NCBI GenBank assembly: GCA_022844205.1
Contig: JALHMF010000001.1
Span: forward strand, 244,018-308,017
DNA: 64,000 bases
Reading direction: 5' to 3'
Source: Xanthobacteraceae bacterium
GTDB lineage: Bacteria; Pseudomonadota; Alphaproteobacteria; Rhizobiales; Xanthobacteraceae
The notes under the pieces: generated by a model
Databases searched by the model: none
Seen by the model: the letters and a program-made list of their open reading frames with translations, nothing else
What the model was told of the DNA's origin: nothing
Translations under genes and position numbers: made by a program
In this document: positions 15,480 through 22,354 of the stretch, in pieces
Layout: each line of letters opens with the position of its first letter
Position numbering within the stretch: the first letter of the stretch is position 1

Positions 15480-15555
15480 GCGGACCGGAAGAAAACTTCC
15501 GGCCAAGACCGGAAACAAACAACCGCTCTAGACCGGCAAAAAACTTCCGCTCCTC
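15480..15555 (+). repeat. iteron-like GACCGG...AACTTCCG repeats
   Basis: Two imperfect copies of GACCGG-(4-5 nt)-AAACTTCCG start at 15483 and 15530, with a third partial GACCGG at 15507. The first copy contains the palindrome CGGAAG-AAAA-CTTCCG. They lie directly after the winged-helix gene, the usual place for an origin with iterons. Confidence 0.5.
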
Positions 15556-15907
15556 TATAATGATATTCAGAGGAATAAGACTCATAAAATAATACTCAGA
15601 AAGCAAAAATCATTTTCTTTGAAAATAAGAGCGTCTTGACACTATTAACTTCTATGGTCGTGTATGGAAGATGTAAGATATTTTAGGGTAGGGAAAAACG
15701 CAGACAGGACATTGTGCAAAATAGGTCGCACAATTATGAGGTTTCTGCGATGCCTTGCGCCGAGCGGGGAACCACACATGCGCCATCGAGAGGCGTTGCA
15801 GAAACCTTGTTGCACGAAACCGCGGGCCGCGAGTTGCGCCTATGGAGATTTGATCGCGACGGGTGCTGATATGGGCTGGAATTGCCTAGCCTGCGCGCGA
15901 CGTAATG
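15556..15907. other. intergenic region with one long inverted repeat
   Basis: No gene is supported. The arms 15740-15755 and 15791-15806 (GGTTTCTGC...) match at 14 of 16 positions around a 35-nt spacer. The first 100 bp are AT-rich. This stretch probably joins the replication module to the IS91-type insertion. Confidence 0.4.
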
Positions 15908-15940
15908 TGTCGAGCACGACGGCGTAACGCGTGCTCGACA
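15908..15940 (-). repeat. 11-bp hairpin downstream of the IS91-type transposase
   Basis: Perfect stem TGTCGAGCACG/CGTGCTCGACA with an 11-nt loop, 150 bp past the 3' end of the minus-strand HUH transposase. Subterminal hairpins of this kind mark the replication origin or terminus of IS91-family elements. Confidence 0.5.
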
Positions 15941-16090
15941 GTTTAGAGGGTCCAATTTGCATGATGTTCAGCGGCGATTCGCTTTGCTTACCCGATATAA
16001 ATCGACGCTGGAGTCGTGCTGCGCCGAGACCGTCGGCGCGGTCGGACTGATCATTCATACGGTACGCGAACAACAGTCGAGAATGTGCTG

Positions 16091-17290
16091 TCATGAGCTG
16101 TCGGCCCTCCGAGCATGGTAAGGGCGTGAGTATGGCCCATCGAAGGTCTCCACGGTCTTCATGCGACCGCCGCAGCATGGGCAGGCTGGCGGCTCGAAGA
16201 CTGATGCGTGCTCCGCGTGCTCATCGCGTTTGGTGTGATCGGATTCGGCGCTGGGAACATCGAGGAGCGTTCGACACAGCACGAGCTTGTCAGCTCGGTG
16301 CCCATTCGCAAAGAGGCCGTAGTGGCGGATGCGATGAAATCCTTCCGGCAGGACATGGAGTAAAAAGCGGCGCATGAACTCGCCAACGGCGAGCTTCATG
16401 ACCTTGTTCTTGTGGTCGGCATTCTCACGATAGTCCTTCCAGCGGAAGCTGACATGGGTGTCTGTCAGATCGACCAACCGGCTGTTGCCGATGGCGACGC
16501 GATGGGTGTAGCGCGCGAGATAGGCCAAGACTTGACTCGGGCCTGCGAATGGACGCTTGGCGTAAACGACCCATTCCTGCGTGCGCAGGGGAGCGAGGTA
16601 GGCCTTGAATGCTTCCGGGTTGCTGAGTGAGCAAAGATCAGAAAAGAACTTTAGTTCTTCCGCGGCGTGCAATGCTTGAAGACCTTCGAGAAATAAGCGC
16701 CGGAACAAACGTGAGAGCACGCGAACCGAAAGAAAGAAGTTTGGCCGGCATCGAACCCACCGATCACCATCCGGAGAGATTCCACCGGCCGGCACGATGC
16801 AATGCACGTGCGGATGATGATTGAGGTTCTGGCCCCAGGTATGCAGGACGGCGGTAAGGCCAACGACGGCCCCGAGGTGCTGAGGATCAGCAGCGATGGT
16901 TGTGAGCGCCTCAGCCGCAGCCGTGAACAAGAGCCCGTAGACCTTGGCCTTGTTCTGGTAAGCGATCGCACCGATCGCGGCTGGCAGAGTGAACACGACG
17001 TGGAAGTACGGCACCGGCAGCAGCTCGGCCTCGCGCGCTTCGAGCCAGGCTTGCGCCGCGGTCCACTGGCACTTCGGACAGTGCCGATTGCGGCAGGAGT
17101 TGTAGGCGATGCGCGTGTGCGCGCAGTCATCGCACCGCTCGACGTGCCCGCCGAGCGCAGCAGTACGACATATCTCTATGGCCGTCATGACGCGCCGTTG
17201 GGCGAGGCTCAGATGGGCCTCGTTCGCCGCGCGCCAGCCGGCCCCGTGGCGGCGAAAAACATCCGCCACCTCCAGGATTGGCCGGGGCAT
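16091..17290 (-). CDS. IS91 family transposase (HUH rolling-circle)
   Basis: A 399-residue rolling-circle transposase. An N-terminal zinc ribbon (ERCDDCAHTRIAYNSCRNRH, then CPKC) binds DNA. The HUH metal-binding motif is HPHVHCIV near residue 160, and the candidate nucleophile tyrosine lies in YLARYTHRVAIGN near residue 260. A second cysteine cluster (CPCCGGRMKTVETF) is near the C-terminus. Length and order match intact IS91/IS801 transposases, so the gene looks complete. It is preceded 10 bp upstream by a tyrosine recombinase and is probably co-transcribed with it. It should move DNA by one-ended rolling-circle transposition and may have brought in or exported the neighbouring cargo. Confidence 0.92.
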   Translation of the reverse strand: MPRPILEVADVFRRHGAGWRAANEAHLSLAQRRVMTAIEICRTAALGGHVERCDDCAHTRIAYNSCRNRHCPKCQWTAAQAWLEAREAELLPVPYFHVVFTLPAAIGAIAYQNKAKVYGLLFTAAAEALTTIAADPQHLGAVVGLTAVLHTWGQNLNHHPHVHCIVPAGGISPDGDRWVRCRPNFFLSVRVLSRLFRRLFLEGLQALHAAEELKFFSDLCSLSNPEAFKAYLAPLRTQEWVVYAKRPFAGPSQVLAYLARYTHRVAIGNSRLVDLTDTHVSFRWKDYRENADHKNKVMKLAVGEFMRRFLLHVLPEGFHRIRHYGLFANGHRADKLVLCRTLLDVPSAESDHTKRDEHAEHASVFEPPACPCCGGRMKTVETFDGPYSRPYHARRADSS

Positions 17291-17300
17291 AGCCAGCTCA

Positions 17301-18164
17301 TCAGGTCGGCGCTGCCATCTCCATGTTCAGGAGTTCGAGCGGGCTCTGGACTTGCCGGATGGTGTTGATCGCCACACGGGCATAGCGGGTGGTGGACGCA
17401 ATGTTACGGTGGCCGAGCAAATCCTGAATCACGTGAATGTCGACGCCCTGTTCCAAGAGATGGGTGGCGAAGCTGTGGCGCAACGTGTGCACGGTGACTG
17501 TCTTGTCGAGACCTGCGGCCAGGGCCGCCTTGCGGCACGCTCGTTCCACCGATCGCGTCGTAATCGGCCTAACCGGGTCAGGGCCAGGGAAAAGCCAATG
17601 CTCAGGGTGGGTCTGCTTCCAATAGGCGCGCAGGATGCCGAGCAATTGCTCGGACAGCATGACGTAGCGATCCTTGCGCCCCTTGGCCTGCCGAATAGCA
17701 ATGACCATGCGCGCGCTGTCGATATCGCGGGCGGTCAACTTCACGGCCTCGGAGACACGTAAACCTGCGGCATAGATTGTAATGAAGATCGTTCGCATCT
17801 GAAGATCGGTTGCCGCCTTCAAAAAACGCACGACTTCGTCCCGTGCCAACACGGCTGGCAATGTGTCTTCCTTGCGGGCATAGGGAATCTGCTCGGATAT
17901 GTGCTTCTGCCCGAGGGTCGTGCCGTAGAAGAATCGCAACGCTCCCATGATTGGGTTGATCGAGGTGGCTTTGAGCCCGCGAGAAATGAGGTGAAGTCGA
18001 TAATCGCGCACGTCCTCAGAAGTAAGCTTGTCGGGAGAGCGTGCGTGGAAAATGCTGAAGTTCGCTACAGCGCGAACGTAAATCTTTTGAGTGCTCGGCG
18101 ACATGTTGCGGATCGTCATGTCTTCGATCATGCGCTGACGCAGCGGCGTCATCTGTTCGGTCAT
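17301..18164 (-). CDS. tyrosine recombinase accompanying the IS91-type transposase
   Basis: A 287-residue phage-integrase-family protein. The N-terminal SAM-like core-binding domain (MTPLRQRMIEDMTIRNMSPS, VRDYRLHLISRG) is followed by a catalytic domain with AAGLRVSEAVKL (Arg), HTLRHSFATHLLE (His-x-x-Arg), LLGHRNIASTTRY (His and nucleophile Tyr). All catalytic residues are present. Such XerC-like recombinases are regularly paired with a subset of IS91 transposases and may resolve or circularise transposition intermediates. The start at 18164 is chosen because MTEQMTPLRQRM opens the conserved domain; the upstream codon at 18203 adds an unrelated leader. Confidence 0.88.
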   Translation of the reverse strand: MTEQMTPLRQRMIEDMTIRNMSPSTQKIYVRAVANFSIFHARSPDKLTSEDVRDYRLHLISRGLKATSINPIMGALRFFYGTTLGQKHISEQIPYARKEDTLPAVLARDEVVRFLKAATDLQMRTIFITIYAAGLRVSEAVKLTARDIDSARMVIAIRQAKGRKDRYVMLSEQLLGILRAYWKQTHPEHWLFPGPDPVRPITTRSVERACRKAALAAGLDKTVTVHTLRHSFATHLLEQGVDIHVIQDLLGHRNIASTTRYARVAINTIRQVQSPLELLNMEMAAPT

Positions 18165-18346
18165 GAAAATACTCCTGTCGGATGAACTGCACTGAACGTG
18201 CAATCCTGACAGACAGAACGACCGCTACCGACAGGCGCAGGCTCGGCTCCAGATATTCGATGGGGCGCGAAAGTAATCTTGCGCGACGTATCCAACATGG
18301 CTCTGTTGAGCCATATTATCTGATCCCCTCTCGGCAGGCTTGTAAG

Positions 18347-18958
18347 ATGGCTGATTGTCCACTCGGATTTTTTGAAGGCACCGGTATGCCCGATCCGGGC
18401 TGGTGGGAGGCTTTGTGGCCCGATCCCGCTGGAGTGTTGCGCGCTGTCGGTGTGAAGCCTGGAATGGATGTTGTGGACCTTTGCTGCGGTGATGGTTGGT
18501 TCACGTTGCCGCTCGCAGGAATCGCCCGCAGCGTCATTGCGATTGACATCGATGCGAAGCTGCTGGATGCCGCCAAGGTGCGATTTGCGGAACGTGGCGG
18601 TGCACCTAACGTCGTACTTGTCGAGGCCGACGCTTACGAAATGGAAAGGTATATTCGCGCGCCGGCTGATTATGTGTTCCTTGCAAACGCCTTCCATGGC
18701 GTGCCAGATCGCACGCGGCTCACGCGCGCCGTCCGCGACATTCTAAAACCTGGTGGCTTGTTTGCAGTTATCAGCTGGTATGCGCGGCCACGCGAGGAAA
18801 CCACCGTCCTGGGCGAACCCCGAGGGCCAGCAACCGAACTACGGATGACGCCCGAGCAAACCGTTGAAGCAGTCGAGGCCGGCGGCCTGCGCTTCCGTTA
18901 CCAAGTTGATGTGTCGCCATATCACTATGGCGCTGTGTTCGAACGTACCGCTTCCTAG
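18347..18958 (+). CDS. class I SAM-dependent methyltransferase
   Basis: A 203-residue protein starting at ATG 18347, close after a short ATGGCTC/GAGCCAT hairpin. It shows motif I VDLCCGDGWFTLPLA (residues 43-57) for SAM binding, an acidic residue ending strand 2 (IAIDIDAKLLDA), motif IV-like YVFLANAFHGV and the post-motif RDILKPGGLFAVISW. This is a complete small-molecule-type methyltransferase with a WWEALWPDPAG leader typical of UbiE-like enzymes. The substrate is unknown. It is followed 7 bp later by a nucleoside phosphorylase gene, probably in one operon, and lies just outside the IS91-type element, so it may be transposon-borne cargo. Confidence 0.82.
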   Translation: MADCPLGFFEGTGMPDPGWWEALWPDPAGVLRAVGVKPGMDVVDLCCGDGWFTLPLAGIARSVIAIDIDAKLLDAAKVRFAERGGAPNVVLVEADAYEMERYIRAPADYVFLANAFHGVPDRTRLTRAVRDILKPGGLFAVISWYARPREETTVLGEPRGPATELRMTPEQTVEAVEAGGLRFRYQVDVSPYHYGAVFERTAS

Positions 18959-18965
18959 GCTCGGC

Positions 18966-19751
18966 ATGCCTCCCATTCTCGACAACAAGAACCCATCTTC
19001 CCCATCAGTCTTCTCGCCAGCTGCGCTGCTACGCGAGGCGCGTCGCCAAAAGGGCTTGCCGGTGGTCGACGTCCCGCCCCTGTGCATTCTCGATCCCGAC
19101 GGCGATATTGTCCGCAGCCTGAGACGCAACGGAAGCGCCAAGCCACTTGAGGGGTGGCCCTGTTACCACACCCAACTCGACACCTTCACGCTCGGCGGAC
19201 ATGTGGCGGGAATCGTGGGCTGTGCGGTGGGCGCACCGTTTGCTGTCTTGGTCGCAGAAGAACTATTTGCGTCCGGCTGTCGTATGCTTGTCAGCGTGAC
19301 ATCAGCCGGTCAGATCACACCGGCCGGATCACCTCCGTACTTTGTAATCATCGACCGCGCGCTTCGCGATGAAGGTACAAGCTACCACTACGCCGCACCT
19401 TCAGAATACGCAGAGGCAGACCCGCAGCTAGTTGCGGCGGCGAGCGAAGCCGTCCGAAAAAGCGGCCATCATGTTGTTGTCGGTTCTAGCTGGACGACCG
19501 ATGCCCCATTCCGCGAAACGTCCGAAGCGATTCAATCGGCTCGATCCAAAGGCGTGCTCGCGGTCGAGATGGAAGCTGCGGCGCTGTATACTTTTGCGCG
19601 GGCTGCTGGCGTACGAGTTCTCTGCCTTGCCCACGTCACAAACACCATGGGGCAAACGGCACAAGACTTCGAAAAGGGCGAGATGGATGGTGCGGCAGAA
19701 GCCCTAACAGTACTTGGAGCAATTGCAGACCGCGCCTCCGATCGTTCGTGA
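18966..19751 (+). CDS. nucleoside phosphorylase family protein
   Basis: A 261-residue protein of the PNP/UDP phosphorylase superfamily. GAPFAVLVAEELFASGC and LVSVTSAGQI correspond to the phosphate- and base-binding core; TDAPFRET and VLAVEMEAAALYTFA carry the conserved Met-Glu pair that contacts the ribose. Enzymes of this fold cleave a nucleoside or deoxynucleoside with phosphate to give a free base and a sugar phosphate. ATG 18966 begins the conserved protein; the longer frame from 18864 overlaps the methyltransferase. It is co-transcribed with the upstream methyltransferase. The precise substrate (purine, uridine or methylthioadenosine type) is not determined. Confidence 0.85.
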   Translation: MPPILDNKNPSSPSVFSPAALLREARRQKGLPVVDVPPLCILDPDGDIVRSLRRNGSAKPLEGWPCYHTQLDTFTLGGHVAGIVGCAVGAPFAVLVAEELFASGCRMLVSVTSAGQITPAGSPPYFVIIDRALRDEGTSYHYAAPSEYAEADPQLVAAASEAVRKSGHHVVVGSSWTTDAPFRETSEAIQSARSKGVLAVEMEAAALYTFARAAGVRVLCLAHVTNTMGQTAQDFEKGEMDGAAEALTVLGAIADRASDRS

Positions 19752-19781
19752 AAGGAGGGCTCTGTCCTAGCCGCTCCCCTA

Positions 19782-20006
19782 TCAGCGACAACACTCCCCA
19801 GACCCGGCTTCGCCGGAGCGCTCCGCCTGTATCGGCGGACATGGCACCGAGCCGTAAGAACAGAAGACGCAGCAATCCCCGGACTTCGGCCGTAGCTTCA
19901 TGCCGCAGTGCGTGCATTCGTAGACAACCTGGCACGCGTCAATCGGCATCCGCTCAGTCTTCGCGGTGCCACATCCCGGGCAAGTGATAACGGACTGCTC
20001 GATCAC
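19782..20006 (-). CDS. small zinc-ribbon-like protein with GDCCVFCSYG motif
   Basis: A 74-residue protein starting at GTG. It contains CPGCG near the N-terminus, CTHCG in the middle and the highly conserved block KSGDCCVFCSYGSVPCPPIQ, giving at least nine cysteines. The CxxC pairs suggest zinc or other thiophilic metal binding. Small proteins with the GDCCVFCSYG block are, as I recall, common beside heavy-metal resistance genes on mobile DNA; no such genes are nearby, so this may be a stray piece of such cargo. It is convergent with the phosphorylase gene. The family is recognised by motif; its function is not known. Confidence 0.7.
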   Translation of the reverse strand: MIEQSVITCPGCGTAKTERMPIDACQVVYECTHCGMKLRPKSGDCCVFCSYGSVPCPPIQAERSGEAGSGECCR

Positions 20007-20112
20007 GGCGATTCCCTACCGCGACAGCGGTTTAGTGCAATTTTCTTTTTGCGACACGCAAATCTCGTTCTGTCAAGATTCCGGCCTTTTCAATGCGTGT
20101 TACAATTGTCTT

Positions 20113-20322
20113 ATGAGCAAATTGCTTGAACAGGCATTCGCCCAGATGCGCGACTTGCCGGAAGATTTTCAGGACAAGGCCGCGCGGCAATTAATCCGGT
20201 ATGTCGATGAAATCTCGACTGTGGATGGTGAGGCCGTAGAGGAAGGTCGGCAAGCGTATCAACGCGGCGAGTTCAGGACGCTTAAACAATGGCGGAATGA
20301 CGTGGGGATTATTGATTACTAG
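20113..20322 (+). CDS. antitoxin of a RelE/ParE-type system
   Basis: A 69-residue acidic, helix-rich protein (MSKLLEQAFAQMRDLPEDFQ, AARQLIRYVDEI) encoded just ahead of a RelE-like gene and overlapping it by 26 bp. Such an order and overlap is the hallmark of a type II toxin-antitoxin operon. The C-terminal half (GRQAYQRGEFRTLKQWRNDV) would wrap the toxin. A TACAAT at 20101-20106 may be the -10 element. The ATG at 20113 is chosen because the preceding frame is out of family. Confidence 0.8.
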   Translation: MSKLLEQAFAQMRDLPEDFQDKAARQLIRYVDEISTVDGEAVEEGRQAYQRGEFRTLKQWRNDVGIIDY

Positions 20323-20554
20323 CCCCGCCGAACGCGGACTGCGCAAAATCCCCCGCGTCGATCTGGAACACATCGATCAAGCATTTTCCGAAATGTGCTT
20401 GGACCCATACTCTGGTGACATCAAGTTCCTGCGCGGCATGGGCGCCACCGTCCGCCGCCGGGTCGGTGACTGGCGGATTCTGTTCGAGCTCGACAAGAAC
20501 CTGCAGCTAATCATCGTGCTCGCCGTCAAACGGCGCGGTTCTAAGACTTATTGA
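20297..20554 (+). CDS. RelE/ParE family toxin
   Basis: An 85-residue basic protein: LLITSPAERGLRKIPRVDLE, then YSGDIKFLRGMGATVRRRVG and DWRILFELD...IIVLAVKRRGSKTY. The terminal K-R-R-G-x-x-x-Y and the D-W-R-I-L-F segment are standard for RelE-fold ribosome-dependent mRNA interferases (or ParE gyrase inhibitors). Full length for the family (80-95 residues). The toxin is neutralised by the overlapping upstream antitoxin. It probably stabilises the integrative element. A gene-free, GC-rich stretch follows to 20712. Confidence 0.88.
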   Translation: MTWGLLITSPAERGLRKIPRVDLEHIDQAFSEMCLDPYSGDIKFLRGMGATVRRRVGDWRILFELDKNLQLIIVLAVKRRGSKTY

Positions 20555-20712
20555 TCGGATTGAAGTTTGGGCGCGTCGGCTTCGCCGACCGGGCTCTATG
20601 CGCTTCGCTTACCGAGCCGGCTGTTACCCGCGGGCGGAACAGCCACCTCGGCCCACCCTCCGGGTGACGATCCCTCGCGCGACCCTATGACGAGGGGGGC
20701 TCCTTGAAAGAG

Positions 20713-21222
20713 CTAATCTTTTGAGTTTGTAGTGTGACTCCGCTCCTGAAGCCGCTCCCAGATGCCAGCCGAATGTGCTTGATACAAAAGCAAGCCTAGC
20801 AACGTTTTTGAATCAGCAAATGGAGATTCTGTAATGGCACGAATTGCATCTTGAAGAGACATTGAGGTAACCGATATCGGCCCGCAGTCCGTAAATACTT
20901 TTGGCCGCTTTTGTGAGGCTAAGTTTGTAAGGCACACGAACAGGTGAATGAGTTCGTCTGAATAGCCAACGGTAGCTGCAAAAACACCCAATTCGATTGT
21001 AGCTAAGACTGAATAACCTGTTTCTTCGAGAACTTCTCGAACGACCGCACTATCCGGGCTTTCGCCAGTGTCTATTAGCCCGCCCGGAAGCTCAAGCATA
21101 TTCGCTGCCAACGCTGGTCTGAATTGCTGAACAAGCACAACGTCGTCGGGTCCTTTCAATAGTACTGATGCAACGGTCCCTGGGTGACCTCGAAATTCTC
21201 TTTTTTTTATTTTTTCAGTCAT
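20713..21222 (-). CDS. Nudix hydrolase (ADP-ribose pyrophosphatase-like)
   Basis: A 169-residue enzyme with a complete Nudix box: GLIDTGESPDSAVVREVLEE followed by TG (G-x5-E-x7-REUxEExGU), preceded by LVQQFRPALAANMLELPGG as in ADP-ribose pyrophosphatases. It should hydrolyse a nucleoside diphosphate linked to another group, for example ADP-ribose or a nucleotide sugar, into two phosphates. It is transcribed divergently from the Gfo/Idh/MocA and STAND genes, with 154 bp between start codons. No partner follows it on its own strand. A possible role is processing of a nucleotide signal or cofactor in the same system as the adjacent genes; that is inference. Confidence 0.88.
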   Translation of the reverse strand: MTEKIKKREFRGHPGTVASVLLKGPDDVVLVQQFRPALAANMLELPGGLIDTGESPDSAVVREVLEETGYSVLATIELGVFAATVGYSDELIHLFVCLTNLASQKRPKVFTDCGPISVTSMSLQDAIRAITESPFADSKTLLGLLLYQAHSAGIWERLQERSHTTNSKD

Positions 21223-21376
21223 TGTCCGCAGGGCTGAGAGAGAAATAAAGTTTAATACGTGATCGCAATAAAAACTCGGTAGCCAGCACCTGCAATTTGG
21301 TTTTCCAGGACGATGCTCTGCTTTGACGGTGCGATTTGATTTGGTAGACTACAACTATGGCGTGTGAGGTCAACGT

Positions 21377-22345
21377 ATGAAAATCGCATTGATAGGTCTA
21401 GGTCACGTCGCGAGATTTCAAATTGAAGCCCTCGCGCAATCGCAGGAAATTGTGCTCAGCGACGCCTTTGACATTAATTACGAAACGGCAGGGATACTAC
21501 CTTCGAATACGAAATTTCATCATTCACTGGACGCTATTTTGCAAGAGTCCAAGGCCGATTTATTTATGGTTTCGACTCCGAACGTAACCCATTTCGAGAT
21601 CGCTTATCGCGCCATTCAGGAAGGAAAATCAGTCGTAGTTGAGAAGCCGATATGCGCGAATGAGGTAGAACTTGAAACGCTCGTTAGCGAAGCTGATCGA
21701 CGGTCTGTATTTGCTCATGTGGCTTTGCACGCATCGTTTGCCAGAGATTTGCATTGGTGGCTGGATCACCGTGAAGAGTTCACAGCGAATACCAATAACC
21801 TAGTCGGATTTGCTTCAGGATTTTTTGATCCGCTCATTACGGATGGCGACCTTGCAAAACATGCTGCTAGCCTTGGCGGATCATGGTTCGACAGTGGGAT
21901 TAACGCACTAAGCGTTATTGCTAAACTGGTGGACTCCAAAACATTGCGTGTAGAGGAATCGCGTATGACACGCATTCCTCAAATTCCATGCAGCCAAATT
22001 CAAGGATTCGCCCTTCTATCTTTTATGAGTGGATCCCATCAACGACACGGCTTTATCGATACCAATTGGACATTGGGCCTAAATCGTAAGGTCACCAGAC
22101 TCTTTTACGAAGGGTTCGATGTCGTATTGCACCACTCTGACGAAAAGGTTCTTATCGTCCGCAATGGTCAGATTGTTCGAGAGGTCAAGCTTGCGGGCAG
22201 TCTGCCGCGCCTGACGAATCACTATACAGCGCTATTTCAGGACCTTCATCGCAGTTATCAAAGGAAACAAGGAAACATTCGCGAGGCAATCCCGCTGCAT
22301 CGGCTTCTTTTTACGGCGGCGCGCGGAAGCGAACAGGGCTTATGA
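21377..22345 (+). CDS. Gfo/Idh/MocA family oxidoreductase
   Basis: A 322-residue protein with an N-terminal Rossmann fold: GLGHVARFQIEAL (GxGxxA-type NAD(P) loop), then DLFMVSTPNVTHFEIAYRAI and the diagnostic VVEKPICAN (EKP motif) near residue 96. Members use NAD(P) to oxidise or reduce sugars or sugar derivatives. The C-terminal half (HASFARDLHWW, LGGSWFDSGINALSVIAKL) also fits, with D-x-G-x-N-x-L near the active site. It has GAGG 9 nt upstream. The gene is followed after 9 bp by a STAND-type ATPase, so the two are probably one operon. A metabolic enzyme paired with a signalling ATPase on a mobile element is unusual and may point to a defence or signalling role. Confidence 0.85.
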   Translation: MKIALIGLGHVARFQIEALAQSQEIVLSDAFDINYETAGILPSNTKFHHSLDAILQESKADLFMVSTPNVTHFEIAYRAIQEGKSVVVEKPICANEVELETLVSEADRRSVFAHVALHASFARDLHWWLDHREEFTANTNNLVGFASGFFDPLITDGDLAKHAASLGGSWFDSGINALSVIAKLVDSKTLRVEESRMTRIPQIPCSQIQGFALLSFMSGSHQRHGFIDTNWTLGLNRKVTRLFYEGFDVVLHHSDEKVLIVRNGQIVREVKLAGSLPRLTNHYTALFQDLHRSYQRKQGNIREAIPLHRLLFTAARGSEQGL

Positions 22346-22354
22346 GAACGATCA

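Larger units (their letters stand above)
15908..18203 (-). mobile_element. IS91-family-type transposable element
   Basis: Two adjacent minus-strand genes (tyrosine recombinase then HUH transposase, 10 bp apart) form the two-gene version of IS91-like transposons. The element's exact ends are not resolved: IS91 elements move by rolling circle and leave no target duplication. The left limit is placed at the hairpin and the right limit near the recombinase start. Confidence 0.65.

Noticed and set aside
15664..15927. 87-codon plus-strand frame before the IS91-type element
   Set aside because: No ribosome site, no family features, and it runs over an inverted repeat and the transposon hairpin; judged non-coding.
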